A DNA stretch of 64,000 nucleotides from Basidiobolus meristosporus CBS 931.73 (taxonomy: Eukaryota; Basidiobolomycota; Basidiobolomycetes; Basidiobolales; Basidiobolaceae). Made by a program: the position numbers and the translations under genes. Location of the stretch: NCBI GenBank assembly GCA_002104905.1, contig MCFE01000176.1, forward strand, positions 1-64,000, read 5' to 3'. Each line of letters opens with the position of its first letter. The stretch's first letter is position 1. The notes under the pieces are model-generated. The model made no database searches. It was not told the origin of the DNA and saw nothing but the letters and a program-made list of their open reading frames with translations. Of the stretch, positions 1 through 11,391 are shown piece after piece.

Positions 1-852
1 TAATCTGATGGTAATTTGTTGGTGTATAGCTGATGTTTCTCCTACATCTTTCAGTTGCAAACCATTATGTCAGTAGTGTGTAGCTAATTACCAAATATGG
101 TTTGAAAGGTAATTAGCCTAGCCACCTTCTGGAAAGCATGTCTTGCTGTTTGCCAACTAGGTAAAACCTAAGATCTTGATAGTTGTTGGCTTAGGGATAT
201 TTGGAATTCTGCCAATATTATATTGTAATTCTGTGGACCTTTTGTTGGATTTGTACTTGTAGGGTAGTTACCAAATATACTGTAGAGTACTTGATCACCA
301 GGTGATATTAACAGTAAGAATCACTAACCTTTGTGTACTGATGAATCATCACCAGTGACCTGACCCAAGCCACTCCATATGCACTCTAAAATCTTGCAAC
401 AAGATTTAGCTTGCTAGAAGCATGCTCATTTGAATGGATTCCGGTTTGACTTTTCTCTGTTATTACTGCATATCTTGGAATAAAGCATTTTCCAAAGCTT
501 CATCAGCGTCAGAGCCCCGACATTAAACGATGCTCTTTTCCCACAACATCAATCCTCAGTCTTATGGGGGATAACTCCGGGTTTAGCAGTTTACCCCATA
601 TAAGCAGTTTTCCAAAATGCAGTACTTACCTATTCGGTATATGTTTGCAGCCTGTCATACTTCATTTATATATCATATTAATTCTTACTTTTCAAGTAGC
701 TGCCGTAGTTGATAAGCCACTTCATTTACTGCCACATTGATTCAGCCGCCCCATGCTCGATTTACATTTACAATAATTCTAAACAACAAGCTAGTACTTT
801 GCTCAGCCATAATGCTTCTTTAAAGTGCAAGATATTTGCTTGTAGTTACGGA
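1..852. other. Gene-free left edge
   Basis: AT-rich sequence with no open frame of convincing length or composition on either strand. No repeat family from the right half of the window was recognised here. It lies 3' of the leftward gene that ends at 853. Confidence 0.5.
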
Positions 853-1335
853 TTATAAGTGACTGGCTTTGAAGCCAAAGCGAAATCTTTTCATAGGATC
901 TGTAAGATCGAACTCTCCAGTGTCGCTGAGCAGCATACTAAAATCGTCCAGACCTTTCAGTTTCCTCATTAGCGCAAGCATATCCATGTCTACCTTGTAA
1001 ATCGAACCATTTGTAACAACTGTATCCGATGACTCCACATAGTGATTACCATTTACTGTCCAAACATCGCCATTCCGTAGATAAGCAACATTTTCATGCT
1101 TCAATTGTTTTAGTCTCTTGAATTCCTTCGCTTCTTCGGTTGCCTTTTGCAAACCAATCATTTCGATTCTCTTCTGCAACCGGAGCTGCAATTGCCGATG
1201 CTGCTGCAAGACCTCTCGGTAGCGACTAATCACTGCCTCCCTGTATTCCGTGTTGATATTGGGGTTGGCTTCTGCATATCTCTGGTTAACTCTCTCATTG
1301 AAAGACGCCACAGGAGTAGAAAACTGCTTCGACAT
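853..1335 (-). CDS. Hypothetical 160-aa coiled-coil protein
   Basis: A single uninterrupted frame from ATG (1335) to TAA (853-855). I do not recognise the family. The first half (about residues 20-75) is rich in Glu, Gln, Arg and Leu with heptad-like spacing (VLQQHRQLQLRLQKR), so a coiled coil is likely. The second half is mixed, with a DVWTVNGNHYVE segment and an acidic Asp/Leu-rich stretch near the C-terminus. There is no signal peptide or membrane segment. It is transcribed away from the NRPS remnant to its right. Coding status rests on length and composition only, so a cluster accessory gene, a transposon protein or a lineage-specific gene are all possible. Confidence 0.55.
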   Translation of the reverse strand: MSKQFSTPVASFNERVNQRYAEANPNINTEYREAVISRYREVLQQHRQLQLRLQKRIEMIGLQKATEEAKEFKRLKQLKHENVAYLRNGDVWTVNGNHYVESSDTVVTNGSIYKVDMDMLALMRKLKGLDDFSMLLSDTGEFDLTDPMKRFRFGFKASHL

Positions 1336-2049
1336 TGCTCACTGTCTTGGAGTTGGTGGCTGGTGTATGATATGGCACCTTATATACTTTTAGCACTATC
1401 GCGTCATTGGAAGGAGCTTTGAGAACTATAGCGTTGAAGATACTTGACAGATGTGCAAAATACACAGCGATGCATCCCACAGGATGGAACCCTCTAGAAT
1501 AACCATTCAAACTATGGGACTTTTTGAGCTTACGTGGCATGCTAGAAGTCCAACATCAGCTACTGTATTTTTACTTTATGTTTACTTTCCTGTTAGCCAG
1601 GGATGTGAGACTAAAAGCGGGGATTTTTATCTTTACAACTGGTTGGATTCAAGAGCTGGTTTAATCAAGTATTAGAAATTAAGGCCGTTTCCATCTAGCT
1701 CAGATGTTAGTCAGAAAAGACAATACACCTTTGACTTTAAATGCTGTTCTTTATAGCACCACCAGAATCATCATCACCCCTATCTAATGTCATTAACACC
1801 ATAAAGCTGTCTAGTGTCATTAACACATAAATTGCCAGTGCATCAAAAATTGCAAGTGCAACAAGGTCAATGAGAAAGGCCTGGATGGCCAGGAAATAGT
1901 GTGAGAATGGCATTAACTTATCCTCATTACAATTACTGGATTGCTATCAAATCTAGCCATGTATATTACTTTGGTTATTAAGTTATTAAACTGCACTAGC
2001 CATGTTGGGATCAAAGTAAATATACCCTCACTCTACCCTAATGCTACCT
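1336..2049. other. Intergenic region between divergent genes
   Basis: No gene supported. It holds the putative promoter of the 853-1335 gene and the degraded 5' part of the NRPS remnant. A short imperfect direct repeat (TGTCATTAACAC, twice) lies near 1788-1830. Confidence 0.4.
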
Positions 2050-5000
2050 GCTTTATGATGCTGTCGAATCTTCAGCTAGCATACCTCTTGCCTTCGTGCA
2101 AACGGGCTCGGGTAAGTATGTTCACCCTGATAAGAGCAGCCTGGGCTATACTCGTCAATCGACATACCAACAGTGATGATGTAGTTTTTGGTTACATAGC
2201 AAGTGCACGGAAGCGCAACCGCAGAGTCGAGCGTGTGGTAGGGCCATGCATTAACATGCTGCCATGCAGGATAAAGCACCCATCGGACAGGGATATTCCT
2301 GTCTTGCAATGGCTCCAATCCGTCCATCAAGAATACATTACCTGCATTCCCCATCAACACAGTAGTCTAAAGGATATCCAACAGTGGAGCGGCTACAGCT
2401 CCCAGATGAAGATGTTCAACTCAGTTGTCAACTATGTTCCAGCATCTTTTGTACCGGCTAAAGAAAACCACCCCAGTCTGACCAGGTTCACTCTGGCGAA
2501 ATTGGTGAATTTTACTGAGGTATTTATTTATTTGGCGTAGCACATGTCCCATCCAAAATTTAACATCCATCTAGTACAACTGTTCATTACACATATCGCA
2601 CAACATGGAGACCATGCACTGTCGTCTAACATGTGATGAAAGATTTTTCTCCTAGTTGCAGAGCCAGCACTTGATTGAACAATTCTCTACGATTGCCCTC
2701 TCTTTAGTGAATTCGGAAGTGGAATCGCTCTTGGGGACGCTATGCATGGTTCCAGCTTTTGAAAAGCAGCTTCTAAGTGTAGATCGGAATTCACCAGTCT
2801 TTACCAATGTAACAGGAGTATGTATTCACCATTTGTTTGAACAGCAGGTAGAGCTATCCCCTGATCGAGATGCCTTTCAATTTGAGGATATGGAGCCAGT
2901 AACATACAAAGAGCTGAATCGGCAAGCTAATCGATTAGCACATCTCCTGGACGTATTCGCGATCTATACCGATGACACGAACCCGGCCGTGGCTAGCTTA
3001 ACACCCTCTCATCTATGCTATGTGATATTTACCTCTGGCTCCACAGATGGTTGAACATTACGCTGTGGTAAACAGCTTGATTGGGTATCAGGATGCTGCA
3101 CAACTGTCTGCTGAAGACCGGACACTGAACTTCGCGAACTACGTGTTTGACGCATCAGTATTCGATATACTCCTGACCCTGCTGTCTGTGTATGGCTGCT
3201 AAAACCAATCTGCTAACGGATCTACCTGGTGTGATCACATTTATGCACTTGACCACTTCGGTTGCTGGTCTCATTTCCCCAGGTGACACGCCGTCGATCC
3301 GCAAACTCAATTTGGGCGGAGAGATGATGACACAGGCAGTGCGTAACAGTTGGACATCCAGGGTGCAGCACCTAAACAATGCCTACGGACCAACGGAGAC
3401 TGCAGTCTGTGTAACGATTTGAACGAATGTTCGTGACACCACTGATTGCTGCAATATCGATATGCTATAGGAGGCAACAGGATCTATGCTTTGGACTCTA
3501 GGCTCATGCTATTGCCTGCTGGCGCGATTGGTGAGCTCCCCAGTTGGGCCGAGGTTATCTCAACAAGCCGGATCTCACGGAGGCAACATTTGTTTCGCAC
3601 GAGCTTGCCAAAGGAGGCAAACTGTACCGGACAGGAGACCTCGGGAGATTCAACACTGACGGCTCGATCACTCTGTCAGATCAAGTTGAATGGTCTGCGA
3701 ATCGATTTGACGGGAATAGAAAAGGTTTTGTATCAGGATTGCTCCATCACCCGTGTTTGTGTAGTGCTGTTCAAACAATCCATCGCAGCCCTTTTCTCTA
3801 GCAACGACTGGTCAGCGACCATCGATCGGCCAGTAGCGATTCTGGATGGGATGGTACGCAGCGAAGCAGTCAGCAGGCGAATCCAGAATTACCGTAGGTT
3901 GGCCGAAAGGCTTCTACCCAGCTATATGATTCCCAGCTTGTGGGTGCCGTTCGACAGGATACCCATCAACGCTAGCGGAAAATCTGATGGAAAGCGACTG
4001 ATTGCTCTACTGCAGCAAACACATGTCAACTCGCTGCGAGGATTTGGAACCGCTAAACTGGAGAATCATGAGCCCATAACGCTGTCGCCAATGGAACAAC
4101 TGCTGCAGAAAATATGGGGCAACGCTTTCAATCTTGACCCAGAGTCCATTGGAACACAAGACTCGTTCTTTCAGCTGGGCGGCGACTCTATACTAGCGAT
4201 CGAAGTTGTATCGATCGCTCGGAAACTGCATAATGTCCCCATCACTGTCCAACAAATATTTGACTATACCACTATAGCTGACATAGCTCACGCTGTCGGT
4301 ACTAGTAAAGAAGCTCTCCCAGAAGACTCTATTCCTCCGTTCTCACTCCTCGTCTTGTCAGAGAACGACTTGCAACACCTTATGAAGAAGGATATTGTAG
4401 GAAACGGGATTGATTTGGATGCAGTCGAAGATATCTATCCTTGCACGCCACTCCAAGAAGGACTGATTGCAGCTGGGCTAAAGAGCTCGGCAGGATATCT
4501 AGCGCAGTATCGCTATCGCATCAAGGGACCTTTGGATATAGAACGATTCAAATTGGCTTGGGAAGCTGTGATAGCAAAGAATGCAATTCTACGCACTGTT
4601 TTCGTGTTTTCGAGATGCTAGTATAGCCATCTGAACGGCTTCCAAGTAGTACTTAGAGTTGCTATTGCTCCTTGGAGCACGACCCAATGCTCAGATGATA
4701 ATGCAGTCAGATATGGAGCAAGGAATAACCCTTGGGGACCCAATGATGCGGTTCCATGTCTTGGCCACTCTCTTGGGAGACACATGTTTCTTACGGAGCA
4801 TACATCATGCAATCTACGATGGCTGTTTGAAAACCAAGTGCGGTAATTACCGAATAATGTCGCGGTTCAGTTCGAGAACGGCCAACTCCTGACTTTTAGC
4901 GAGTTGAACACACACGCCAACAGATTCGCCAATCACCTTCTGACATTGGGGGTTGTTCCGGAGAAATTGGTCCCGATTTGCTTTGATAAATCTTTGGAGA

Positions 5001-5805
5001 TGGTCATTTCCATGCTTGCAGTATTGAAAGCCTATGTCCCCATTGATCCACACTCACCTATCGACAGGAATCGGCTTATTCTCAGTGAGACGACGGCCAA
5101 GTTAGTGGTCACATCCAGAAAGCATCGACATCTATTTTGGGGGCATGAGGGCGTCAATCTCACACTGGTAGAAGACTGTCAACATTTGGATACTGACACC
5201 CGGGATCCTAAAGTTCCCGGCCTCAATCCAACAAATCTATGCTACGTTCTCTTCACTTCGGGGTCTACTGGTACGCCAAAGGGGGTTATGTTAGAGCATA
5301 AGGTAGTGGCCAACTTTTTGACTCGGTATCGGTCAATTTCTGGCTTTGGCCCTAAAGCTCATCAGTTCGCGACACATGGTCACCTTGCTTGGTGTTGAAT
5401 AATGGGTACGGCCCCACAGAAACAACAGTGATGCATCGTGATTGCACTCAGAGAAAAGGCGTCACCCCCAGACTTCGTGTAGCAACATTGGGTAGCCGTT
5501 TGGTGGCAACAGAATCTTGATTCTTAACCACAAGTTGCAGATTTAGTGGCATTCATTTGTCTGAAGCAATTTAGCTCGGAAAACAACATACATTCAGTAA
5601 TATTGACTGACCCTGTCCACCGTGAAGAAATCAATAAGACCATCGATGATATCCGTGCAGCAGCTATGCGCGTTCTGACTGCTCGCATGGTACCCACCAT
5701 CTGGATTCCTTTGACCACAATGCCAATGGGCAGTAGTAGTAAAATCGATAGCAGAGCGTTGAAGGAAATGGTGGCGAAGGCTGATCTTGAAATGATCAAT
5801 AAGTA
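2050..5805 (+). pseudogene. Decayed two-module non-ribosomal peptide synthetase
   Basis: NRPSs are multidomain cytosolic enzymes that build peptides by condensation (C), adenylation (A) and carrier (PCP) steps. Remnants in order: C-domain C-terminal half (about 2090-2720, motifs VVGPCINMLPCR and HSSLKDIQQ); A domain with YKELNRQANRLAHLL, FTSGST, NAYGPTE (about 3380), YRTGDLGRF and NASGKSDGKR (about 3970-4000); PCP with LGGDS, phosphopantetheine Ser codon 4187-4189; a second C domain with EDIYPCTPLQEGLIA and HHAIYDG (4803-4823); a second A domain with FTSGSTGTPKG (about 5260), NNGYGPTET and a terminal A10-like motif. The frame changes near 3050, 3180, 3430, 3540 and 3680, and again at 4618 and about 4840. 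A2 is missing from the first A domain. The second C domain jumps from its HHxxxDG motif almost straight into the next A domain, and the second A domain lacks the A3-A5 interval and A7-A8. A GT/AG pair near 2520-2655 might be a real intron. The family call is firm and the gene is very unlikely to be functional. Confidence 0.9.
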
Positions 5806-6039
5806 AATAAATACAATACTATGGTAGGCAACGAATCTACCACAAGAATCAAATCAAACAGCCTCGCATGATGTATGAAAGAATGCAATACGAAGCGGGG
5901 TTTAAACTAATCTATTTATTTCCGCATATTTCAGACAATTTTATACATGTGGTATCCGCACGGATTCTAGCCATTGCTCATGTGGATAATGGATATCCTG
6001 GCTGACTTGGGACTCAGGGTTGCTTGGCTGAGTTGGAAC
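5806..6039. other. Convergent intergenic spacer
   Basis: Separates the 3' end of the NRPS remnant (+) from the stop codon of the ABC transporter (-). AT-rich, presumably holding both 3' ends. No element recognised. Confidence 0.5.
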
Positions 6040-9000
6040 TCAGGTTTGCTTGTCTCGGTGGGATAGCTTCATGGCAAAAAATGCAAGGGCCTGATAACCA
6101 AAAGCGATAAAAAAGACGTTTCGAATATCTGTCCAATAGCGGTCATTCACATAGCCGTAGTAATTCCGCCCACTCTCGATACGAAAATAGCTAAACATGC
6201 CAAGTTGGTTGAATGCTCATGATATATGGTCGTTTGATTCGACTCACCTTCTCGCATCCGTCTCTGCTATATAAAAAGCACTGATTGCCCATCTCGGCGC
6301 AGATATCTACAAGCGGAGTCGAATTGGTTACCAACATTCCCTCTATCTGCGGTAAATCTCTACTTACGTCCCAAATCCACCGTATACTTGCCGGATAGTC
6401 TTCATAAACCTTGTTGAGGGACGGTTCCACCCCGCTAAACGCTGTGCACTCGCATATTAATAACCCCGCCACCATTGCATCGATGGATATACATACCAAT
6501 TGCCCAAACCAATGCAACAACCACCCCCACAAGGGCTGCCTGCTCCTTCTTAACTAAGGCAGAGATGAAATACCCTAAGACGAAGTAAGTTGAGTATTAG
6601 TGTGAAGAATAGAGTAACTTCGCGTCGCTACCTGTGCTGAATCCCACAAAATAGAGTGAGAGAGTTATCACGTATAGTCTCCATATCGAAGTATTATTTG
6701 CATAATTGATTATGAAAGCCAGCGTGAACATTAGTGCAGCCAGGATGATACGCGGAATATCCGATATAGCTTTGGCTAGAAAGTATGGCAACGTCGGCAT
6801 CCCTGAAGCAGTTTCCCTCCAGAACACCACTCTTTCGTTTCCAAACGTCCCTGCTCCTGAAGCGATACCGGCAAATCCGATCCCCCAAGCTACAAAGCTT
6901 CCAATATTTCGTACCATATCGGAATAAGGCAAGGAGCATCGCTGTTGCAACGGTAACGGGGCATATGCGCACACCTCCTCGGGCAGAGGCCCAAGATAAA
7001 CAGCCTTCTGAGCAGCAATAGAAATGAACAACCCTAGTTTCCTAGCAATGAGAGATGTGAAGTACAATGACATAGCCTTATATGCTTACCAGCCCCGAGA
7101 TGTAGAAGTTGATCCACGAAAAACTCACTTTTACTACGTATGACTTGATGACAGGCTCTTTGCAGACAAAGCCAAAATACCTGAAATGGACCAGGAGTGT
7201 TTCGGATTTCATCCGAGTGGCATGTGACATATCGATATACAGATACGAATGTCATAAGCAATTCAACAAAAACCGAATGGAACCAGTAATAAGTATCGTT
7301 CAAAAGACTAACTGTGCCATGCTTAATGCTACGCATGGTTTGCATGAACTTCGACTCCTTGTTTGACTCTTGAGTTTTGTTTTTCTCCAACATTAAGTCC
7401 TCGTAGCCAATGGTGAGTCGATATCCCTGTAGTTTTCCGCTTTTCTTTCGTTCCCACAGCTCGAAAAGATCGCACGGATGGAAGTTTGGGTTCAGTTTGC
7501 AAGGAACCTTACCCGAAGCTACATCCATGTAGAAATCGGCAGGAGAGGCGTCACTCGGACACTCAAAACCAATGCTATAAAAATATTCAGCTGCTTCTTC
7601 TCTGGGTCCCAGATAGATCAATCTACCGCCTTTCCCCAAAAGCATCAAATCGTCGAATTTCGCAAATGCAACAGGCGATGGAGAATGAATAATCGCTGCA
7701 ACAGTAAGGCCTTGGTAGTGAGCAATTCTAGAAAGTAGAGTACATATTTCCATAGATGTAGAGGAATCTAGACCTGTGGAACTGTAAATCCGCCTGCCAA
7801 CAACTCTGAGGGCTAAAGAATGAAACTTACCCGAGGTTGGCTCGTCCAAAAACAAAATTGAGGGCTCAGCTACCAACTGGACAAGTCGCATATTTCAGGC
7901 ATTAAATACATGAGTGGAATAAGCATTGCTGTGCAGGGAACATACCTCTGCCCCGATATTCACTCGTTTCCTTTGTCCTCCAGACACTCCTCTCTCCTCC
8001 TCGTCACCGATAATAGAATTCATGATGTGGCCCAGCCCAAGATAATCAATAACTTCGAGCACTTTATGTTTCTTTGTGGCGGTCGTCCATTCGACAGGAA
8101 GTCGCATTCTTGCTGAGTGCATGAGGATGCTCTGAACAGTCAATTTCCGTAGCATTATATCGTCTTGCGGGACGAAGCCAGTAAGTCTCCGATATTTGGA
8201 GAGATCCTCAATCTTTCCATTGATTCTTATCTCTCCGCTTGTTTTCCTAACCTTCCCGGTTAGAAGAGAGATAAATGTGGTTTTTCCAGCCCCGGAGGGG
8301 CCCATGATCGCGCAGGTTCTTCCGGGGCGTAGCTCACCAGAAACACCCTGAACATGGCATCAAAATCGTTAGTAGAGAACTTCAACGTGTAGCATTACGC
8401 TCTTACCTTCATTATCTCCACACCATTGGGAAGTCGGAGCCCTATATCTTCGAATTTTATCTCAAATCGCTTCTTCACGCGAGACAACGTAGAAGACCTT
8501 TCCATAAAGGGCTTCTTCGTCTTTTGAATGCCCTCAATCCTCATGGCATATTTCAACTGCTTGTACCGCAGTCTCCTTGCTCTGAAGGCAAAGAACATGG
8601 CAGCCACCAGTAAGAGGATAAGAAAAATCAAAAAGATGTTGTATTTTCGGATTGTGAATGAGCCAGCAGGACAATATCCCAGAGTACAAGATAGAGGCTT
8701 GGTTGAACCTATTTATCGACCATCAGAAGCGTTTTCTTTCGTGAGGGCTACTTGACAACTAAATACCAGCAAGACAAAACATCCCCTCTTCGCACAACTT
8801 GATTACCGTCGTATTGGCCGAGCAATAGTATCCCGGACAACAGAATGATGGCTGAAATGTATTCTCGGGACAATAGAATCCATCGGTACACTTGATCTTC
8901 ACTCCAGGTTTCTGGCAGAAGTACCTGAATTGAAAATGGGGTTGGACCAAAGTGGATGCTCACAAGCACTCGATAGCTACTTACCCAGCCGGACAAGACC

Positions 9001-9404
9001 AGTGCTTCGTTCGTGCGCAGATGCATCGATCATTGTATTCAGGCTACAAGGAATAAGTCAGCATACTGTCGATCGGGGCCTAAGCTTATGGCGAAGCGAA
9101 ACGTTACCGAGGTACCAGGGCATTGTTCAATATTAGTGATGTCAGAACTAGTGATCTGAGAAAGATCCATTCCGGCCAGGAACTGGGAGAGCCCTGTTGG
9201 CGAAGGGCTCTGATTACTTGGACTTACTACGGCGGATGTGGTTGTGGAGCGAGCATTGACAGAAGAGGCGGAAGCGCTTGTGGTTGTGCCAGCACTAGAG
9301 GGTGTGTGGGACGAGGCCGCTAGGCAAGTTAGGAATTGAAAGGCAAGGTTTAGACATACGGCATAGAAGCAGCCGTTGGTAGAGGATAAAGACAGCAGTT
9401 TCAT
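6040..9404 (-). CDS. ABCG half-transporter with Cys-rich ectodomain (Adp1/plant ABCG24-28 type)
   Basis: Membrane ATP-driven transporter, substrate unknown. Twelve exons on the minus strand: 9404-9108, 9043-8985, 8924-8767, 8708-8407, 8347-7946, 7876-7831, 7773-7090, 7033-6632, 6574-6497, 6441-6368, 6306-6248, 6190-6040. They sum to 2712 nt (903 aa) in one frame. Order: signal peptide (LAFQFLTCLAASS), Ser/Thr-rich linker, Cys-rich ectodomain (about 90-195, repeated CxxGxxC spacings), one TM segment (about 196-213), nucleotide-binding domain with Walker A GPSGAGKTT, signature VSGGQRKR and Walker B ILFLDEPTSGLD, then a C-terminal ABC2 membrane domain (LGPLPEEVC, PLPLQQRC). ATG 9404 starts the signal peptide. 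Yeast Adp1 and plant ABCG24/28 share this layout. All catalytic motifs are intact. It lies next to the dead NRPS, but this subfamily is not the usual drug-exporter type. Confidence 0.93.
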
Positions 9405-9643
9405 CAAAGATATGCTGTAGTATTCGGTATTTGGGAAGCCTTAAACCAAAAAAGGTTTGGAGTTAGTCAACACGCACGCAGAACCTCAACGAGTTATATA
9501 TTTAAAGGTTAGGTTAAGAGGTTAGGGATGGATTTCTATCCTTAGTGGTTATATTTTGGGAAAGAGCAGTCATCCAAACAAGAAGAGAGCAATATTTATC
9601 CCAAGACACGCTTCGCGAACAATGCATAGAATTGTTGGGATAC
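9405..9643. promoter_or_regulatory. Upstream region of the ABCG gene
   Basis: Non-coding, AT-rich; position makes it the 5' UTR and promoter of the leftward ABC transporter. No specific motif claimed. Confidence 0.35.
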
Positions 9644-9991
9644 TCACGGGTTGATTACATAAAGCTGCAGCTCAACAAACCTATATCCCAAAGAAAACAA
9701 GAGATTGCGATTCTGTCGGTCGAAAGAATTCCAAAGCAAGCACGAGAGCAGTTTTCCACCGACCGAGGTTGAGTTTGGGTGTGCAGCGTCTCTGTTAATA
9801 ATCGCCAATGTTTCATCACACAACTGTAAGCTTGCAGACGAGGTTTCGCAAATATTTAGCATAAAGTTGGCTGGCTTCATTGGTTTGCGATGATCCAATT
9901 TCAGTGCATCTTGATCGTGGAAACAGTTGAACCCGTTTTGCCTCTTGAGACACTGCCTCATCACATGAATCAACTTCGCGTAATTACCCAT
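9644..9991 (-). CDS. Possible small hypothetical protein (115 aa)
   Basis: An uninterrupted frame from ATG 9991, beginning MGNYAKLIHVMRQCLKRQNG. No family recognised. Six cysteines are scattered without a CX9C or zinc-knuckle pattern. There is no signal peptide and no strong hydrophobic segment. It is tandem with the ABC transporter and its start lies 265 bp upstream of the COX subunit VIa start, so the two could share a divergent promoter. It could equally be a chance frame. Confidence 0.3.
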   Translation of the reverse strand: MGNYAKLIHVMRQCLKRQNGFNCFHDQDALKLDHRKPMKPANFMLNICETSSASLQLCDETLAIINRDAAHPNSTSVGGKLLSCLLWNSFDRQNRNLLFSLGYRFVELQLYVINP

Positions 9992-10256
9992 GATTGCATG
10001 TTTTCTTGCTTAACTTGCCAAGTGACTTGAGTCAACTGTTTAATCAAACCAAATGCATAATTGTGTGGGGGTCATCCAATATCGCGCAAAGTCTAGAACA
10101 TATCCAACATTTTTTTATTTCACAGAAAGTGGGGTAACTTCTGGCTCCCACGTGATTGAGGGCTCCCCAAAGTTCCTTGCTGAATAGGAACGATGACAGG
10201 AATATAGTGGCGAAGGGTACCTCGATTCTCCTCTGCTTCTTCTTCCTCCGTTCATA

Positions 10257-10669
10257 ATGGTTTACCGTTTCGCCAGACAAGCTTCCCGTCTTTACTCCAC
10301 CGCCGCCTCTGGCTCTGCCTACGCCGAGCACCTTTCTCACGTCAGAGATCATGCCCAAAGTACGTATGAATTCTTTTGAGACCCCCACATTTCCGCTGCC
10401 TTTTCTAAGTGTATTTTAATGTTTCTACAGAGAGCGCTGATCTTTGGCGCAAGGTTTCCATTTTCGTTTGCGTCCCTCTTGTTGGAATTGCCGGTTACAA
10501 CGCTTACAACCTCGCTACCGAGCACGCTGAACATCTTGAGCATCACCCTCCTCAATTTGTTGGCTACCCATACATTCGCATTCGTAACAAGCCTTTCCCT
10601 TGGGCTGATAGCGATCACTCCCTCTTCCACAACCCCAAGGTCAACCTTGACCCCCCCTCCGACGAGTAA
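10257..10669 (+). CDS. COX13: Cytochrome c oxidase subunit VIa, mitochondrial
   Basis: Nuclear-encoded inner-membrane subunit of respiratory complex IV with a structural/regulatory role (yeast Cox13, animal COX6A). Two exons, 10257-10359 and 10431-10669, joined at GTACGT/CTACAG, give 113 aa. The N-terminus (MVYRFARQASRLYSTAA) is a basic, Ser-rich mitochondrial presequence. A single TM helix follows (VSIFVCVPLVGIAGYNAYNL), then the family-diagnostic C-terminal segment YPYIRIRNKPFPWADSDHSL with FHNPKVN. Length is normal for the family. ATG 10257 is the only start giving the presequence. Stop TAA 10667-10669. It appears intact and constitutive. Confidence 0.96.
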
Positions 10670-11391
10670 GCCAATCTATGCATGTAGACTCTGCTCTAAG
10701 AAGTCCTCATTTAAACCTCTACAAAATATATATTAACCGAGTTGTGACCTGAAGCAACAATAAATGCACTGTTTACATCATTCTAAATTTCCTTGCTGCT
10801 GATTCCCTTTTGCTCGAATGGTGGATGGAACTGGTTCGAGTGATTACCGGGGTGATTACCGGGATTTGTACCTGTTTCTAAAGACAAACACAATGAAAAT
10901 CATTTGCACACCATATGAGTAAAGTTAAGGAGAAGGGATATTTTTAGGAAGAACGCAACCTTGATTACCGAGACAAGCCAACCATCTTTACAGTTTATAT
11001 ACCGTTTCTTGGCCCGCTGGCCAATCAGGATGGAGAAATGGGCGGAATGGCCATGAATCCAAAACTCGACATTTTTTTTGCGAGTTATTTTAGGCACGTC
11101 CGATAAGTATAGCAACACCGCTTTCATAATTTGGTCCTAAAAAAAGAACAAGCTTTATCCACCCAGCCGGCCATTTACTGAGAATACAATTGATATCCTT
11201 CGCGTTGGTAAGCGTTCGCGATCTCCTCCTCTGAACGTGGTTACTTCGTACCTTTCAGCAGTCCACTAACTCAGCTTCATGGTCACCGCCCGATTCCTTT
11301 TTATTCTAGCTTCTAAGTACATTTCGTGACGGTTTTGCCCCTGTATCACTACATACATACACACATACATATATAATACCACCAACCGGAT
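10670..11391. other. Intergenic region upstream of the MADS gene
   Basis: Holds the COX subunit 3' end and, from about 11150, the MADS gene promoter/5' UTR with a pyrimidine-rich stretch and an ACATAC-type repeat just before the start codon. No gene supported. Confidence 0.45.

Noticed and set aside
2050-5805. NRPS treated as a functional, intron-containing gene.
   Set aside because: Only one plausible intron (about 2520-2655) was found; the other frame changes lack GT/AG pairs and essential motifs are absent.
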